Source of the DNA: VBDM01 sp049802235
GTDB lineage: Bacteria > Pseudomonadota > Gammaproteobacteria > Burkholderiales > SG8-39
NCBI GenBank assembly: GCA_049802235.1
Contig: JBARMB010000051.1
Coordinates: forward strand, 1-64,000
Direction of reading: 5' to 3'
Length of the DNA stretch: 64,000 nt
The position numbers were made by a program, and so were the translations under genes. Shown here in pieces: positions 24,498 to 33,245 of this stretch (position 1 is its first letter; the number at the start of each line of letters is the position of its first letter). The notes beneath the pieces are model-generated. The model worked only from the letters and a program-made list of their open reading frames with translations. It had not been told where the DNA came from and ran no database searches.

Positions 24498-25574
24498 TCA
24501 CCGCTCTGCGAGCGTTTCAACGAGTGCCGAGACGAGCCGCTCGTTCTCCTCGGGGGTGCCGATCGTGAGCCTCAGGCAATGCTCGAGCAGCGGATGGCTG
24601 CCGTGCAGATTCTTCACCAGCACGCCGCGGCGCGCCAGTCCCGCGAACAGGCGCGCCGCATCCGGCACGCGGACCAGGATGAAATTCGCATCGCTCGGGA
24701 ACGGGGTCACGCCCGGCAGCTCGCGCAACCGCACGGCGAGCCGTGTGCGCCCGGCCTTGATGTCCCGCGCCTGCGCATCGAGCGCGTCGTGACGCGCGAG
24801 CACTTTGTCGGCGACCACCTGGGTCAGCACGCCGACATTGTAAGGTCCGCGCACCTTGTCGAATTCGCGCATCCACTCCGGGCGCCCCACGGCGTAGCCG
24901 AGCCGGATGCCGGCGAGGCCGAGCTTCGACACCGTGCGCAGCACCACCAGGTTCGGGAATTCGGCCAGCCGCGTCATGAACGTCCTGCCGGCGAACGCGT
25001 GGTAGGCCTCGTCCACCACCACGAGCCCCGGCGCATCGGCGATGATCCTGGCTATTGCAACGTCGGAAAACAGGTTGCCGGTCGGATTATTGGGATAGGA
25101 GAGAAACACCAGCGCCGGCCGCTGCTCCGCCATTGCATCGAGGAACCGTTGCGCATCCAGGGAAAAATCCGGGTTCAGCGGCACGCTGACGTAGCGCAGA
25201 CCGCAGAACAGCGCATACATGCCGTACATGACGAAAGTCGGCGCCGGCGCCAGCACCGTTGCGCCGGGCCGTGCCACGCACTGGGTGATGATGTGAATGA
25301 TCTCGTCCGAGCCGTTGCCGAGCAGCACGTCGTACTGCCCGGGGATCGCCATCACCTGGCGCAACCGTGCCTTGAGCTGCGGCGCCGCGGGATCGGGGTA
25401 GCGGTTGATCGCGGCGCCGGCGACCGCTTCGCCGAGTTCGCGCCTGAGCGCCTGCGGCAGGCCGTAGGGATTCTCCATCGCGTCGAGCTTCACCATGCCG
25501 TCGGCGGGGGGGACATGATAGGCGGTCAGGGCGCGGATCTCGTCGCGGATGATTTTTTCCGGTCCGGCGCTCAC
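24498..25574 (-). CDS. hisC: histidinol-phosphate aminotransferase
   Basis: A 358-residue class I/II PLP aminotransferase. Landmarks are LDAMENPYGLP near the N-terminus, SYPNNPTGNLF, VVDEAYHAF, the PLP Lys in RTVSKLGLAGIRLGY, and a C-terminal LRLTIGTPEEN. I chose the GTG at 25574 because it overlaps the hisD stop by 4 bases (GTGA) and gives the usual HisC length; reading further upstream enters hisD. Transfers an amino group from Glu to imidazole acetol phosphate. Confidence 0.93.
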   Translation of the reverse strand: MSAGPEKIIRDEIRALTAYHVPPADGMVKLDAMENPYGLPQALRRELGEAVAGAAINRYPDPAAPQLKARLRQVMAIPGQYDVLLGNGSDEIIHIITQCVARPGATVLAPAPTFVMYGMYALFCGLRYVSVPLNPDFSLDAQRFLDAMAEQRPALVFLSYPNNPTGNLFSDVAIARIIADAPGLVVVDEAYHAFAGRTFMTRLAEFPNLVVLRTVSKLGLAGIRLGYAVGRPEWMREFDKVRGPYNVGVLTQVVADKVLARHDALDAQARDIKAGRTRLAVRLRELPGVTPFPSDANFILVRVPDAARLFAGLARRGVLVKNLHGSHPLLEHCLRLTIGTPEENERLVSALVETLAER

Positions 25575-26878
25575 GACTTGTCCTCGATGCGCAACTCGGC
25601 CGAGCGCGCGTGTGCCTGCAATCCTTCGCCGCGCGCGAGTGTCGCGGCGACGCGTCCGAGCGTTTGCGCCCCCTGGCGCGAAACGGCGATGATGCTGGTG
25701 CGCTTCTGGAAGTCGTACACGCCCAGCGGCGAGGAAAAGCGCGCGGTGCGCGAAGTCGGCAACACGTGGTTCGGGCCGGCGCAGTAGTCGCCCAAGGCTT
25801 CCGAAGTATAGCGGCCGAGAAAAATCGCCCCCGCGTGACGGATGCGCTGCAGCCACTTCTCCGGCTCCGCCAGCGACAGCTCGAGGTGCTCGGGCGCGAT
25901 GCGATTGGCGATATCGCAAGCTTCATCGAGGCTCTTCGCCTCGATGAGGGCGCCGCGCCGGCGCAGCGACGCCGCGATGGTGTCCCTGCGCGGCATGCCG
26001 GGCAGCAGCCTGTCGATGCTCTTCGCCACCTGATCGAGGAATCCGGCGTCGGGCGAGATCAGGATCGCCTGCGCCGCCTCGTCGTGCTCGGCCTGCGAGA
26101 ACAGGTCCATGGCGATCCAGTCCGGATCGGTCGCGCCGTCGCAGATCACCACGATCTCGGACGGACCGGCAACCATATCGATGCCCACGGTACCGAACAC
26201 CCGGCGCTTGGCCGCCGCAACATAGGCATTGCCCGGACCGACGATTTTATCCACTTGGGGAACGGTCCGGGTGCCGTAGGCAAGCGCCGCGATCGCCTGT
26301 GCGCCGCCGATCGTGAACACGCGATCGACGCCGGCGATCGACGCCGCCGCCAGCACCAGCGGATTGCGTTCGCCGCCGGGCGTCGGCACCGTCATGATCA
26401 GCTCGGCGACGCCGGCGACTTTCGCGGGCAAGGCGTTCATCAGCACAGACGACGGATAAGCGGCCTTGCCCCCCGGCACATACAGCCCGGCGCGATCGAG
26501 CGGCGTGACGCGCTGACCCAGCGTCGTGCCGTCGGATTCGGTGAATTGCCACGATTGGGCGAGTTGCCGCTCATGGTAGACGCGGATGCGCGCCGCGGCC
26601 TGCTCGAGCGCCTCGCGCTGGCCGCGTTCCAGCGCCGAGCGCGCCTCCTCCAGCGCCGAGCGCGGCAGTTCCAGATCCTCCACCCGCGCGGCCTTGATGC
26701 GGTCGAGGCGCTCGGTGTATTCGAGCAGCGCCGCGTCGCCTCTTGCGCGCACGTCGGCACAAATCGCCGCAACGGTGCGCTCCACCTCCTCGGACAACGC
26801 CGCATCGAAAGCGGTGAGCGCCGCGAGCCGCGGGCCGAAGTCCGGCTGTGCGGTCGAAAGACGCGCGATCTCAGGCAT
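25571..26878 (-). CDS. hisD: histidinol dehydrogenase
   Basis: A 435-residue zinc enzyme carrying out the last two oxidations of histidine synthesis. The family signature around IDMVAGPSEIVVI, the QAEHDEAAQAILIS segment with Gln/His zinc ligands, and TSEALGDYCAGPNHVLPT near the C-terminus are visible. Starts 4 codons inside the end of hisG. Confidence 0.95.
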   Translation of the reverse strand: MPEIARLSTAQPDFGPRLAALTAFDAALSEEVERTVAAICADVRARGDAALLEYTERLDRIKAARVEDLELPRSALEEARSALERGQREALEQAAARIRVYHERQLAQSWQFTESDGTTLGQRVTPLDRAGLYVPGGKAAYPSSVLMNALPAKVAGVAELIMTVPTPGGERNPLVLAAASIAGVDRVFTIGGAQAIAALAYGTRTVPQVDKIVGPGNAYVAAAKRRVFGTVGIDMVAGPSEIVVICDGATDPDWIAMDLFSQAEHDEAAQAILISPDAGFLDQVAKSIDRLLPGMPRRDTIAASLRRRGALIEAKSLDEACDIANRIAPEHLELSLAEPEKWLQRIRHAGAIFLGRYTSEALGDYCAGPNHVLPTSRTARFSSPLGVYDFQKRTSIIAVSRQGAQTLGRVAATLARGEGLQAHARSAELRIEDKS

Positions 26879-27515
26879 GCGCGGCGACCGCCTTCGAGAA
26901 CTTGTCGAGCAGCGGCTGAATCTCGTCGCGCCGGAGCTTCAGCGCCGCCTGGTTGACGATCAGGCGCGCGCTGATCGGCCGGATCTCCTCGACGGCGCGC
27001 AGCCGGTTGGCGCGCAGCGTGTTGCCGCTCGAGACGAGATCGACGATCGCGTCGGCAAGCCCCACCAGCGGCGCGAGTTCCATGGAGCCATAGAGCTTGA
27101 TCAGATCGACGTGCACGCCCTTCGCCGCGAAGTGCTCGCGCGCGGTCTGCATGTACTTGGTCGCCACGCGCAGACGCGCACCCTGCCGCACCGCGCCGGC
27201 GTAGTCGAAGCCCTCCGGCACCGCCACCATCAGGCGGCAGGCGGCGATGCCGAGGTCAAGCGGCTGGTACAGCCCCGCGCCGCCGTGCTCGAGCAGCACG
27301 TCCTTGCCGGCGACGCCGAACTCCGCCGCTCCGTATTGCACGTAGGTCGGCACGTCGGCGGCGCGCACGATCAGCAGCCGCACGTCGCGGCGGCGGGTGC
27401 GCAGGATGAGCTTGCGCGAGGTCCCGGGGTTATCGATCGGGCGTATGCCGGCCGCGGCGAGCAGCGGCAATGTCTCGTCGAAAATCCTGCCCTTGGAAAG
27501 CGCGAGAGTGATCAC
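26871..27515 (-). CDS. hisG: ATP phosphoribosyltransferase, short form
   Basis: A 214-residue HisG lacking the C-terminal ACT-like regulatory domain of the long form; short HisG needs HisZ as regulatory partner, which is not in this window. VITLALSKGRIFDETLPLL is the standard N-terminus and VLLEHGGAGLYQPLDLG and LVGLADAIVDLVSSGNTLR are family segments, the last binding PRPP phosphate. GTG chosen as start; ribosome site is weak. First enzyme of the pathway and first of the his gene block, preceded by an inverted-repeat element. Confidence 0.93.
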   Translation of the reverse strand: MITLALSKGRIFDETLPLLAAAGIRPIDNPGTSRKLILRTRRRDVRLLIVRAADVPTYVQYGAAEFGVAGKDVLLEHGGAGLYQPLDLGIAACRLMVAVPEGFDYAGAVRQGARLRVATKYMQTAREHFAAKGVHVDLIKLYGSMELAPLVGLADAIVDLVSSGNTLRANRLRAVEEIRPISARLIVNQAALKLRRDEIQPLLDKFSKAVAAHA

Positions 27516-27553
27516 GGCAGCGACGACTAAAAGAAACAAATTCTACCGCCAAG

Positions 27554-27679
27554 GCGCCAAGACCGCCAAGAAAAACAAAGATTTGTATTGTTTTCCTGCG
27601 GGGATACCCTACCTCGGCCGGAAACTCGCGTAGTAACGCGCCAAGCAATACCCCCTCGTTTTCCTGGCAGTCTTGGCGG
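27554..27679. repeat. inverted-repeat element between murA and hisG
   Basis: Left arm GCGCCAAGACCGCCAAGAAA (27554 onward, extending to 27576) pairs with right arm 27658-27679, whose complement reads CCGCCAAGACTGCCAGGAAA. The arms enclose about 80 bp, with inner GTATTG/CAATAC complementarity. The CGCCAAGG-type arm resembles dispersed intergenic sequences seen in many GC-rich genomes. No coding content. Confidence 0.6.
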
Positions 27680-27689
27680 CTCAGGGATT

Positions 27690-28943
27690 CTAATGAACGC
27701 GCTTGATGCGTGCACCGAGCTGCGACAATTTCTCCTCGATGCACTCGTAGCCGCGGTCCAGATGGTAGATGCGGTCAACCGTGGTCTCGCCCTCGGCCGC
27801 CAGCCCCGCGATCACCAGGCTCGCGGAGGCGCGCAGGTCGGTTGCCATGACGGTCGCGCCGTGCAGCTTGTCGACGCCGCGCACCACCGCGGTGTTGCCC
27901 GAGATCTCGATATCGGCGCCGAGCCGCTGCATCTCCAGCGCGTGCATGAAGCGGTTCTCGAAAATGGTTTCGGTGATCACCGCGGTGCCGTCGGCGGTCG
28001 CATCAAGCGCCATCAGCTGCGCCTGCATGTCGGTGGGAAATGCCGGGTAGGGCGCGGTGCGGACATTGACGCTTCTCGGCCGGCCTTTCATGGCCAGCGA
28101 GATGGCGCCGTTCGCCAGGCGCAGCTCGGCGCCCGCCTCGCGCAGCTTTTCCAGCACCGCGTCGAGAATACCTGCGTCGGCGCCGTGCAAGGTGACGCGG
28201 CCGCGGGTTGCCGCGGCCGCGACAAGAAAGGTGCCGGTCTCGATGCGGTCGGGCATGATGCGGTGATCGGCCCCGTGCAGGCTCGCCACGCCTTCGATGG
28301 TGATGACGTCGGAGCCCGCGCCGCTTATTCTCGCCCCCATTGCGGCAAGACACTGGGCGAGGTCCGTCACTTCGGGCTCGCGTGCGGCATTCTCGATCAC
28401 GGTGGTGCCCTCGGCGAGGCAGGCCGCCATCATCAGGTTCTCGGTCCCGGTCACGGTGACCTGGTCCATGACGATGCGCGCTCCTTTGAGCCGCTTCGCC
28501 TGTGCCGCGATGTAGCCCCGCTCCACCTCGATCTCGGCGCCGAGCGCTTCCAGCCCTTTGATGTGCAGGTCCACCGGACGCGAGCCGATGGCGCAGCCGC
28601 CCGGGAGCGATACCCGCGCCTGGCCGCAGCGCGCCACGAGCGGCCCGAGCACCAGGATCGAAGCCCGCATGGTCTTGACCAGATCGTAGGGCGCGAGCGG
28701 ATTGGAGAGGCTCTCCGCCCGCAGCGTCACGCCCAGCCGATCGTCGAGGGACACCTCCACCCCCATCAGCGCGAGCAGCCGCAGCATGGTGGTCACGTCA
28801 TTCAAGTGCGGCACGTTGGAGAGTGTGAGCGGCTCGCGCGTGAGCAGCGCCGCGCACAAGAGCGGCAGCGCGGCATTCTTGGCACCGGAGATGCGGATCT
28901 CGCCGGTGAGCGGCGCGCCGCCGCGGATGACCAGCTTATCCAT
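27690..28943 (-). CDS. murA: UDP-N-acetylglucosamine 1-carboxyvinyltransferase
   Basis: A 417-residue MurA of normal length. N-terminal IRGGAPLTGEIRISGAKNAA contains the conserved Lys-Asn pair; the PEP-reactive Cys sits in the LPGGCAIGSRPVDLHI loop (about 113-128). It transfers enolpyruvate from PEP to UDP-GlcNAc, the committed step of peptidoglycan synthesis. The start overlaps the bolA-like gene by 8 bases. Position between bolA and hisG is standard in betaproteobacteria. Confidence 0.95.
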   Translation of the reverse strand: MDKLVIRGGAPLTGEIRISGAKNAALPLLCAALLTREPLTLSNVPHLNDVTTMLRLLALMGVEVSLDDRLGVTLRAESLSNPLAPYDLVKTMRASILVLGPLVARCGQARVSLPGGCAIGSRPVDLHIKGLEALGAEIEVERGYIAAQAKRLKGARIVMDQVTVTGTENLMMAACLAEGTTVIENAAREPEVTDLAQCLAAMGARISGAGSDVITIEGVASLHGADHRIMPDRIETGTFLVAAAATRGRVTLHGADAGILDAVLEKLREAGAELRLANGAISLAMKGRPRSVNVRTAPYPAFPTDMQAQLMALDATADGTAVITETIFENRFMHALEMQRLGADIEISGNTAVVRGVDKLHGATVMATDLRASASLVIAGLAAEGETTVDRIYHLDRGYECIEEKLSQLGARIKRVH

Positions 28944-29172
28944 TCGCCGCCTCTTCCGGCGTGAGCGTCTGCATCGACAAAGCGTGGATCTCCTCACGCA
29001 TGCGCTCGCCGAGCGCCGCATAAACGAGCTGGTGGCGCTGCACCCGGCTCTTGCCCCGGAATGCCTCGCTGACGATCAGTGCCTCGAAATGCTGGCCGTC
29101 GCCGACCACCCGCACCTGCTCGCAGGCAAGCCCCTTCTCGATGTAGCTCCGGACCTTCTCGGGTGTCACCAT
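28936..29172 (-). CDS. BolA/IbaG family protein
   Basis: A 78-residue BolA-like protein. The hallmark SEAFRGKSRVQRHQLVYAAL carries the FxG..RxxRHR-like pattern; EQVRVVGDGQHFEALIVSE is the strand region. IbaG/BolA proteins bind [2Fe-2S] glutaredoxins and affect acid and envelope stress. The ATG at 29172 follows AGAAGGG. Its position directly upstream of murA matches IbaG in E. coli. Confidence 0.88.
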   Translation of the reverse strand: MVTPEKVRSYIEKGLACEQVRVVGDGQHFEALIVSEAFRGKSRVQRHQLVYAALGERMREEIHALSMQTLTPEEAANG

Positions 29173-29220
29173 TCCCAACCCTTCTCAGTGTGCCGCGTGT
29201 GTTTCACTCCAGACGGGGAA

Positions 29221-29240
29221 ACCGCCGCGCAAGCGGCGGT
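29221..29240. other. perfect 8-bp hairpin after yadH
   Basis: ACCGCCGC and GCGGCGGT form a perfect 8-bp stem around a 4-base loop, 47 bp after the yadH-like stop. On the minus strand it is followed by TTCCCC only, so it may slow or stabilise RNA but lacks a U-tract for classical termination. Confidence 0.4.
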
Positions 29241-29286
29241 CCCTTCGAGCAGCCCGCGCGAGCTTGCGCAGCAGCGCGGGCGGTCC

Positions 29287-30042
29287 CTAGTGCCTCAGCT
29301 TGTATCCGCGCTTGAGCAAGGCCAGCGCCAGCGCCGATATCAGCGCGAGAAAGATGCCGACGATGGCAAGGCTCAGATGCGGGTTCACATCCGAAACTCC
29401 GAAAAATCCGTAGCGGAAACCGTCAATCATGTAGAAAAACGGGTTGAAATGCGAGATCCCCTGCCAGAATGCCGGAAGCGAGTGGATCGAGTAGAACACG
29501 CCTGAAAGGAAGGTGAGCGGCATGATGAGGAAGTTCTGGAACGCCGCCACCTGGTCGATTTTTTCCGCCCAGATGCCGGCGAGCAGGCCCAGCGCAGCGA
29601 GAATGGCGCTGCCTGCCAGGGCAAAAGCCAGAATCCACAGCGGGTATCCGACGGAAAGCCCGGCGAAGGGCAGGGTCACCAGGAACACGCCGGCGCCGAC
29701 GCACAGGCCGCGCACCACCGCCGCGAGCACATAGGCGGCGAAGAATTCGGCGTAAGTCAACGGCGGCAGCAGCACGAAAATGATGTTGCCGGTGATCTTC
29801 GACTGGATCAGGGACGACGAGCTGTTGGCGAAGGCATTCTGCAGCACCGACATCATCACCAGTCCTGGAACGAGGAAGGTGCTGTAGGGAATGGTGTCAT
29901 AAATGCGCACCCGCCCTTCCATGACGTGGGCGAAGATCAGGAGGTAGAGCAGCGTGGTCAGGACCGGCGCCGCAACGGTCTGCGCGCCGACCTTCCAGAA
30001 CCGCAGCAACTCCTTGTAGAAAAGTGTGGGAAAGCCGCTCAC
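29287..30042 (-). CDS. yadH: ABC-2 type transporter permease, YadH-like
   Basis: A 251-residue inner-membrane protein with six hydrophobic helices, FYKELLRFWKVGAQTVAAPV at the N-terminus and MPLTFLSGVFYSIHSLPAFW before the last helices, both typical of the YadH/NodJ family. Together with the adjacent ATPase (4-base overlap) it forms an exporter; substrate unknown. Its place downstream of the mla operon suggests an envelope role, but this is only by position. Confidence 0.87.
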   Translation of the reverse strand: MSGFPTLFYKELLRFWKVGAQTVAAPVLTTLLYLLIFAHVMEGRVRIYDTIPYSTFLVPGLVMMSVLQNAFANSSSSLIQSKITGNIIFVLLPPLTYAEFFAAYVLAAVVRGLCVGAGVFLVTLPFAGLSVGYPLWILAFALAGSAILAALGLLAGIWAEKIDQVAAFQNFLIMPLTFLSGVFYSIHSLPAFWQGISHFNPFFYMIDGFRYGFFGVSDVNPHLSLAIVGIFLALISALALALLKRGYKLRH

Positions 30043-30938
30043 GATCGCTGCATGACCTCGACGAACACGTCCTCGAGGTCCGGCTGCATCAGCTCGAGCT
30101 CCTCGATGCGGCAGCCGCCCTCGCGGATGCGCGCGAGCGTGGGTTCGACCTCATCATAACCCTTCAGCCGCAGGACGTGGCCGGCCGCATTGCTCGCATG
30201 CTCGAGCGGGCGCAGCGCCTCGGGAAACGCCGCCCCCGCGACCCGCACCCGCAGGAACAATTGATGCACGCGCTTGAGCAGATTGGATGTGGAATCGAGC
30301 GCCACGATGCGGCCCTGCTTCAGCATGGCGATCCGCTGGCACAACATCTCGGCCTCCTCGAGGTAGTGCGTGGTGAGTACGATGGTGTGCCCGTCGCCGT
30401 TCAGCCGGCGGATGAACTGCCATAGCGCCTGCCGCAACTCCACGTCGACGCCCGCAGTCGGCTCATCGAGCACGATCACCGGCGGCTTGTGCACCAGTGC
30501 CTGCGCCACCAGCACCCGCCGCTTCATGCCGCCGGAGAGCGCGCGCATGTTCACGTCGGCCTTGGACGCGAGGTCGAGGTTCAGCATGATCTCGTCGATC
30601 CAGACATCGTTGTTGCGCAGGCCGAAATATCCGGACTGGATTCTGAGGGTCTCGCGCACGCTGAAGAACGGATCGAACACCAGCTCCTGCGGCACCATAC
30701 CGAGCGAGCGACGCGCGGCGCGGTAGCGTTCGCGCACGTCGTGTCCCATCACCCGAACGCTGCCGCTGTCGGCGCGAGCCAGGCCGGCCAGGATGCTGAT
30801 GAGAGTGGTCTTGCCGGCGCCGTTCGGGCCGAGCAGCCCGAAAAATTCGCCTCGAGGAATTTCAAGGTCAATGCCGGCGAGCGCCTGAAGCGGTCCGAAG
30901 CGCTTGTGGACCTCGCGAATTTCGATCGCCGCGGTCAT
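30039..30938 (-). CDS. yadG: ABC transporter ATP-binding protein, YadG-like
   Basis: A 299-residue ABC ATPase. Walker A GPNGAGKTT (about 38-46), signature LSGGMKRRV (about 134-142), Walker B VIVLDEPTAGVD (about 154-165) and switch His in LTTHYLEEAE are all intact. A C-terminal extension of about 80 residues is typical of YadG/NodI. Coupled to the permease gene that follows. Confidence 0.9.
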   Translation of the reverse strand: MTAAIEIREVHKRFGPLQALAGIDLEIPRGEFFGLLGPNGAGKTTLISILAGLARADSGSVRVMGHDVRERYRAARRSLGMVPQELVFDPFFSVRETLRIQSGYFGLRNNDVWIDEIMLNLDLASKADVNMRALSGGMKRRVLVAQALVHKPPVIVLDEPTAGVDVELRQALWQFIRRLNGDGHTIVLTTHYLEEAEMLCQRIAMLKQGRIVALDSTSNLLKRVHQLFLRVRVAGAAFPEALRPLEHASNAAGHVLRLKGYDEVEPTLARIREGGCRIEELELMQPDLEDVFVEVMQRS

Positions 30939-30968
30939 GCCGTGAGTTTTGCGTGCCGCGGGGAAAAT

Positions 30969-31256
30969 TCAGGCAGCCGCCGCCTGCAGCAGCTCGGAGA
31001 CTCCGTAGAGCTTGGCGAGATTCTGCATCGCGACCGGAAGATTCTCCAGACGCAGCTCGCTGTTATTGCCGGCCGCGAACCGCAGCCAGTCGATGGCGAG
31101 AGCCACCGCAGCCGAATCGACTTCGGTTACACCGCGGAAATCCACCACGCGCGCACCCTGCCGGAGGTGTTCCCTTGCGGCGCCGACCAGGCCCGGAACG
31201 GTGTCGAGCGTGACCGGGCCTTCGAGGATCAGCGACTCGCCTTCGCGCCGGATCAC
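30969..31256 (-). CDS. mlaB: STAS domain protein, MlaB-like
   Basis: A 95-residue STAS-domain protein: LILEGPVTLDTVPGLV, then RVVDFRGVTEVDSAAVAL, the STAS core with its Asp-Ser-Ala turn. MlaB binds MlaF and regulates the MlaFEDB complex. Its ATG overlaps the mlaC stop. Last gene of the mla block. Confidence 0.87.
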   Translation of the reverse strand: MIRREGESLILEGPVTLDTVPGLVGAAREHLRQGARVVDFRGVTEVDSAAVALAIDWLRFAAGNNSELRLENLPVAMQNLAKLYGVSELLQAAAA

Positions 31257-31873
31257 GTCTTGGCGGCTCCGGATTTCGCGTCGGCGTCGCGGTTCTTGGT
31301 CGCGAGCGACTTGATCAGGCCGTCGACCCCGTGCTCACGGACCTCGCTGGCGAAGGTCTCGCGATAAGTCGTGACCAGGCTCACACCGTCGACCTTGACA
31401 TCGAAGACCTTCCACCCCGTCGGCGTTTTCTCCATCCCGTAGTCGATCGGGATCGATTGCGTGCCGGGTTGCTTCACCTCCGATTTCACCGTGACTTCGG
31501 TGTCCTCGGGTTTGGCGCGCAGCGGCTTGAATTCGATCACCTGGTCGCGGTAACTCGTCAGCGCTGCCGAATAGGTGCGCACCAGCAGCGTCCTGAACTC
31601 GGCGGTCAGCGCCTTCTGCTGGTCGGGCGAGGCCAGGCGCCAGTTGCGCGCCATGGCGAGCTGGGTCATGTGGGTGAAATTGAAATGCGGCAGGACCTTG
31701 GATTCGACCAGGTTGGCGATCTTCCTCGAGTTCCCGGCCTGGATGTCCTTGTCCTGCTTGACGATGGCGAGGACGTCCTGAGCGATGGTCTTCACCAGCT
31801 CGTCGGGAGCGGTGTCCTGCGCCTGCGCCAAGGGCGCAAGCAGGACCAAAACAAAGGAGAGCAGAAGTTTCAT
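31253..31873 (-). CDS. mlaC: phospholipid-binding periplasmic protein MlaC
   Basis: A 206-residue Tgt2/MlaC family protein with signal peptide MKLLLSFVLVLLAPLAQAQD. The mature part is a lipid-binding fold with PHFNFTHMTQLAMARNWRLA and KVFDVKVDGVSLVTTYRETF, family hallmarks. It shuttles phospholipid between the MlaA-porin complex and MlaFEDB. ATG at 31873, 5 bp after the mlaA stop; an in-frame TTG at 31882 is less likely. Confidence 0.92.
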   Translation of the reverse strand: MKLLLSFVLVLLAPLAQAQDTAPDELVKTIAQDVLAIVKQDKDIQAGNSRKIANLVESKVLPHFNFTHMTQLAMARNWRLASPDQQKALTAEFRTLLVRTYSAALTSYRDQVIEFKPLRAKPEDTEVTVKSEVKQPGTQSIPIDYGMEKTPTGWKVFDVKVDGVSLVTTYRETFASEVREHGVDGLIKSLATKNRDADAKSGAAKT

Positions 31874-31878
31874 GAAAG

Positions 31879-32745
31879 TCAATGCGTCGTGGTGATTAAT
31901 GGCGCGGCATCTTTCCCGGGGTCAGCCGTGACCGGCTGGCCCTCGGCGCTGACGGAAGGGTCGGACATTGGCGGGACGTGTACCGAGCCGGGCCTGCCCG
32001 CGGCCGGCGCCTGGTTCTTCGGCTCCTCCGGCTCGTCCATCTCGTCCGGCTCGGGCGGCGGATTGCCGTCATAGACGAGGTTGCGGCGACGCTGCAGCCA
32101 GGCGGCGCGCACGTACGAATACTTGTCGAGCGCGGCCTTCTCGATCGCGTTCGTGGCATCGAGGACCCTTTCGCGGTTGCTCACCGCGCGCGCCGCGTAC
32201 GCCGTGTTGCGGCTCGGTACATGGTCGAGGTTCAGCACCGGATCGCCTTTGGCGTCGATGAGCAGCACGCTGATGCCGTCGCGCACCGTGGACGGACCCA
32301 GGAACGGCAGCACCAGATACGGACCGGAGCCGAGGCCCCACTTGCCGAGGGTCTGGCCGAAGTCCTCGTTATGCTTCTCCAGTCCCATGTCGGAGGCGAA
32401 GTCGATCGCACCGAACAGTCCCAGGGTTGAATTGAACGCAAACCGCAGGAAATCACCCAACCCCTGCTCGAACTTGCCCTGCAGCACATTGTTGGCGGAA
32501 ATCCAGACGTCATCGAGGTTGGAGAAAAAATTCGAGACGCCGGTGCGGAAAAAAGCCGGCGTCGCCGCGCGGTAGCCCTGCGCCACCGGTTTCAGCACCG
32601 CGGTGTCGATGCCGTCGTTCAAGCTGAAGATTGCGCGGTTGATCGGCTCGAGCGGATCGGTCGGGTTTGCTCCGGTCGTGGCACAACCTGTCAGCGTTAC
32701 CGCCAGCAGCAACACCATACTACCCGTCCTCCTGGCCATGTTCAT
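31879..32745 (-). CDS. mlaA: outer-membrane lipoprotein MlaA (VacJ)
   Basis: A 288-residue VacJ family lipoprotein with lipobox LTGC (Cys21). Family motifs DPLEPINRAIFSLND (about 30-44), STLGLFGAIDFASDMGL and FLGPSTVRDG are clear. The extra C-terminal tail (about 220-288) is Pro/Asp/Glu-rich and low in complexity. MlaA removes misplaced phospholipid from the outer leaflet. In E. coli it is unlinked; here it lies inside the mla operon, between mlaD and mlaC. Confidence 0.93.
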   Translation of the reverse strand: MNMARRTGSMVLLLAVTLTGCATTGANPTDPLEPINRAIFSLNDGIDTAVLKPVAQGYRAATPAFFRTGVSNFFSNLDDVWISANNVLQGKFEQGLGDFLRFAFNSTLGLFGAIDFASDMGLEKHNEDFGQTLGKWGLGSGPYLVLPFLGPSTVRDGISVLLIDAKGDPVLNLDHVPSRNTAYAARAVSNRERVLDATNAIEKAALDKYSYVRAAWLQRRRNLVYDGNPPPEPDEMDEPEEPKNQAPAAGRPGSVHVPPMSDPSVSAEGQPVTADPGKDAAPLITTTH

Positions 32746-32768
32746 ATTTTACAACTCTTTGTTTTTAC

Positions 32769-33242
32769 CTACTTCTTTTCGCCGCCTTCAGCGGCTTTAT
32801 TGTACATAAATTGACCGATCAGACTCTCCAGAACGACCGCGGACTGCGTAAGCTTTAACGTATCGCCATTTTTCAAGTTGACCGGATCGCCGCCGGCGGC
32901 GAGGCCGATGTACTGCTCGCCCAGCAGCCCCGCAGTGAGAATTTTGGCCGAAGTGTCCTTGGGAAACTGGTAACGGCCGTCGATGTTCAACGTCACCACC
33001 GCCTCGAACGATTCGTTGTCGAAGCGGATGTCACCGACCCTGCCGATGACCACGCCGGCAATCTTTACCGGCGCACGGATCTTCAGCCCGCCGATGTTAT
33101 CGAACTTGGCCTTGATCTGATACGTATCCGCGGCGGAGAGCGAGGTGAGATTGGCAACCTTCAGCGACAGGAACAGCATCGCGCCGATGCCGATCACGGC
33201 AAAGATTCCTACCCACAGGTCAAGTTCTTTTCGCGTTATCAT
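32769..33242 (-). CDS. mlaD: phospholipid transport MCE protein MlaD
   Basis: A 157-residue single-MCE-domain protein: N-terminal anchor helix (about 9-28), then VRVGDIRF-type MCE strands with AKILTAGLLGEQYIGLAAGG, the pore-loop region. MlaD forms a hexameric ring in the periplasm over the MlaE permease. 3 bp after mlaE. Confidence 0.93.
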   Translation of the reverse strand: MITRKELDLWVGIFAVIGIGAMLFLSLKVANLTSLSAADTYQIKAKFDNIGGLKIRAPVKIAGVVIGRVGDIRFDNESFEAVVTLNIDGRYQFPKDTSAKILTAGLLGEQYIGLAAGGDPVNLKNGDTLKLTQSAVVLESLIGQFMYNKAAEGGEKK

Positions 33243-33245
33243 GAA

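Noticed and set aside
29221..29240. Hairpin after yadH as a Rho-independent terminator
   Set aside because: The stem is good but is followed by TTCCCC rather than a U-run, so it was kept only as a hairpin.
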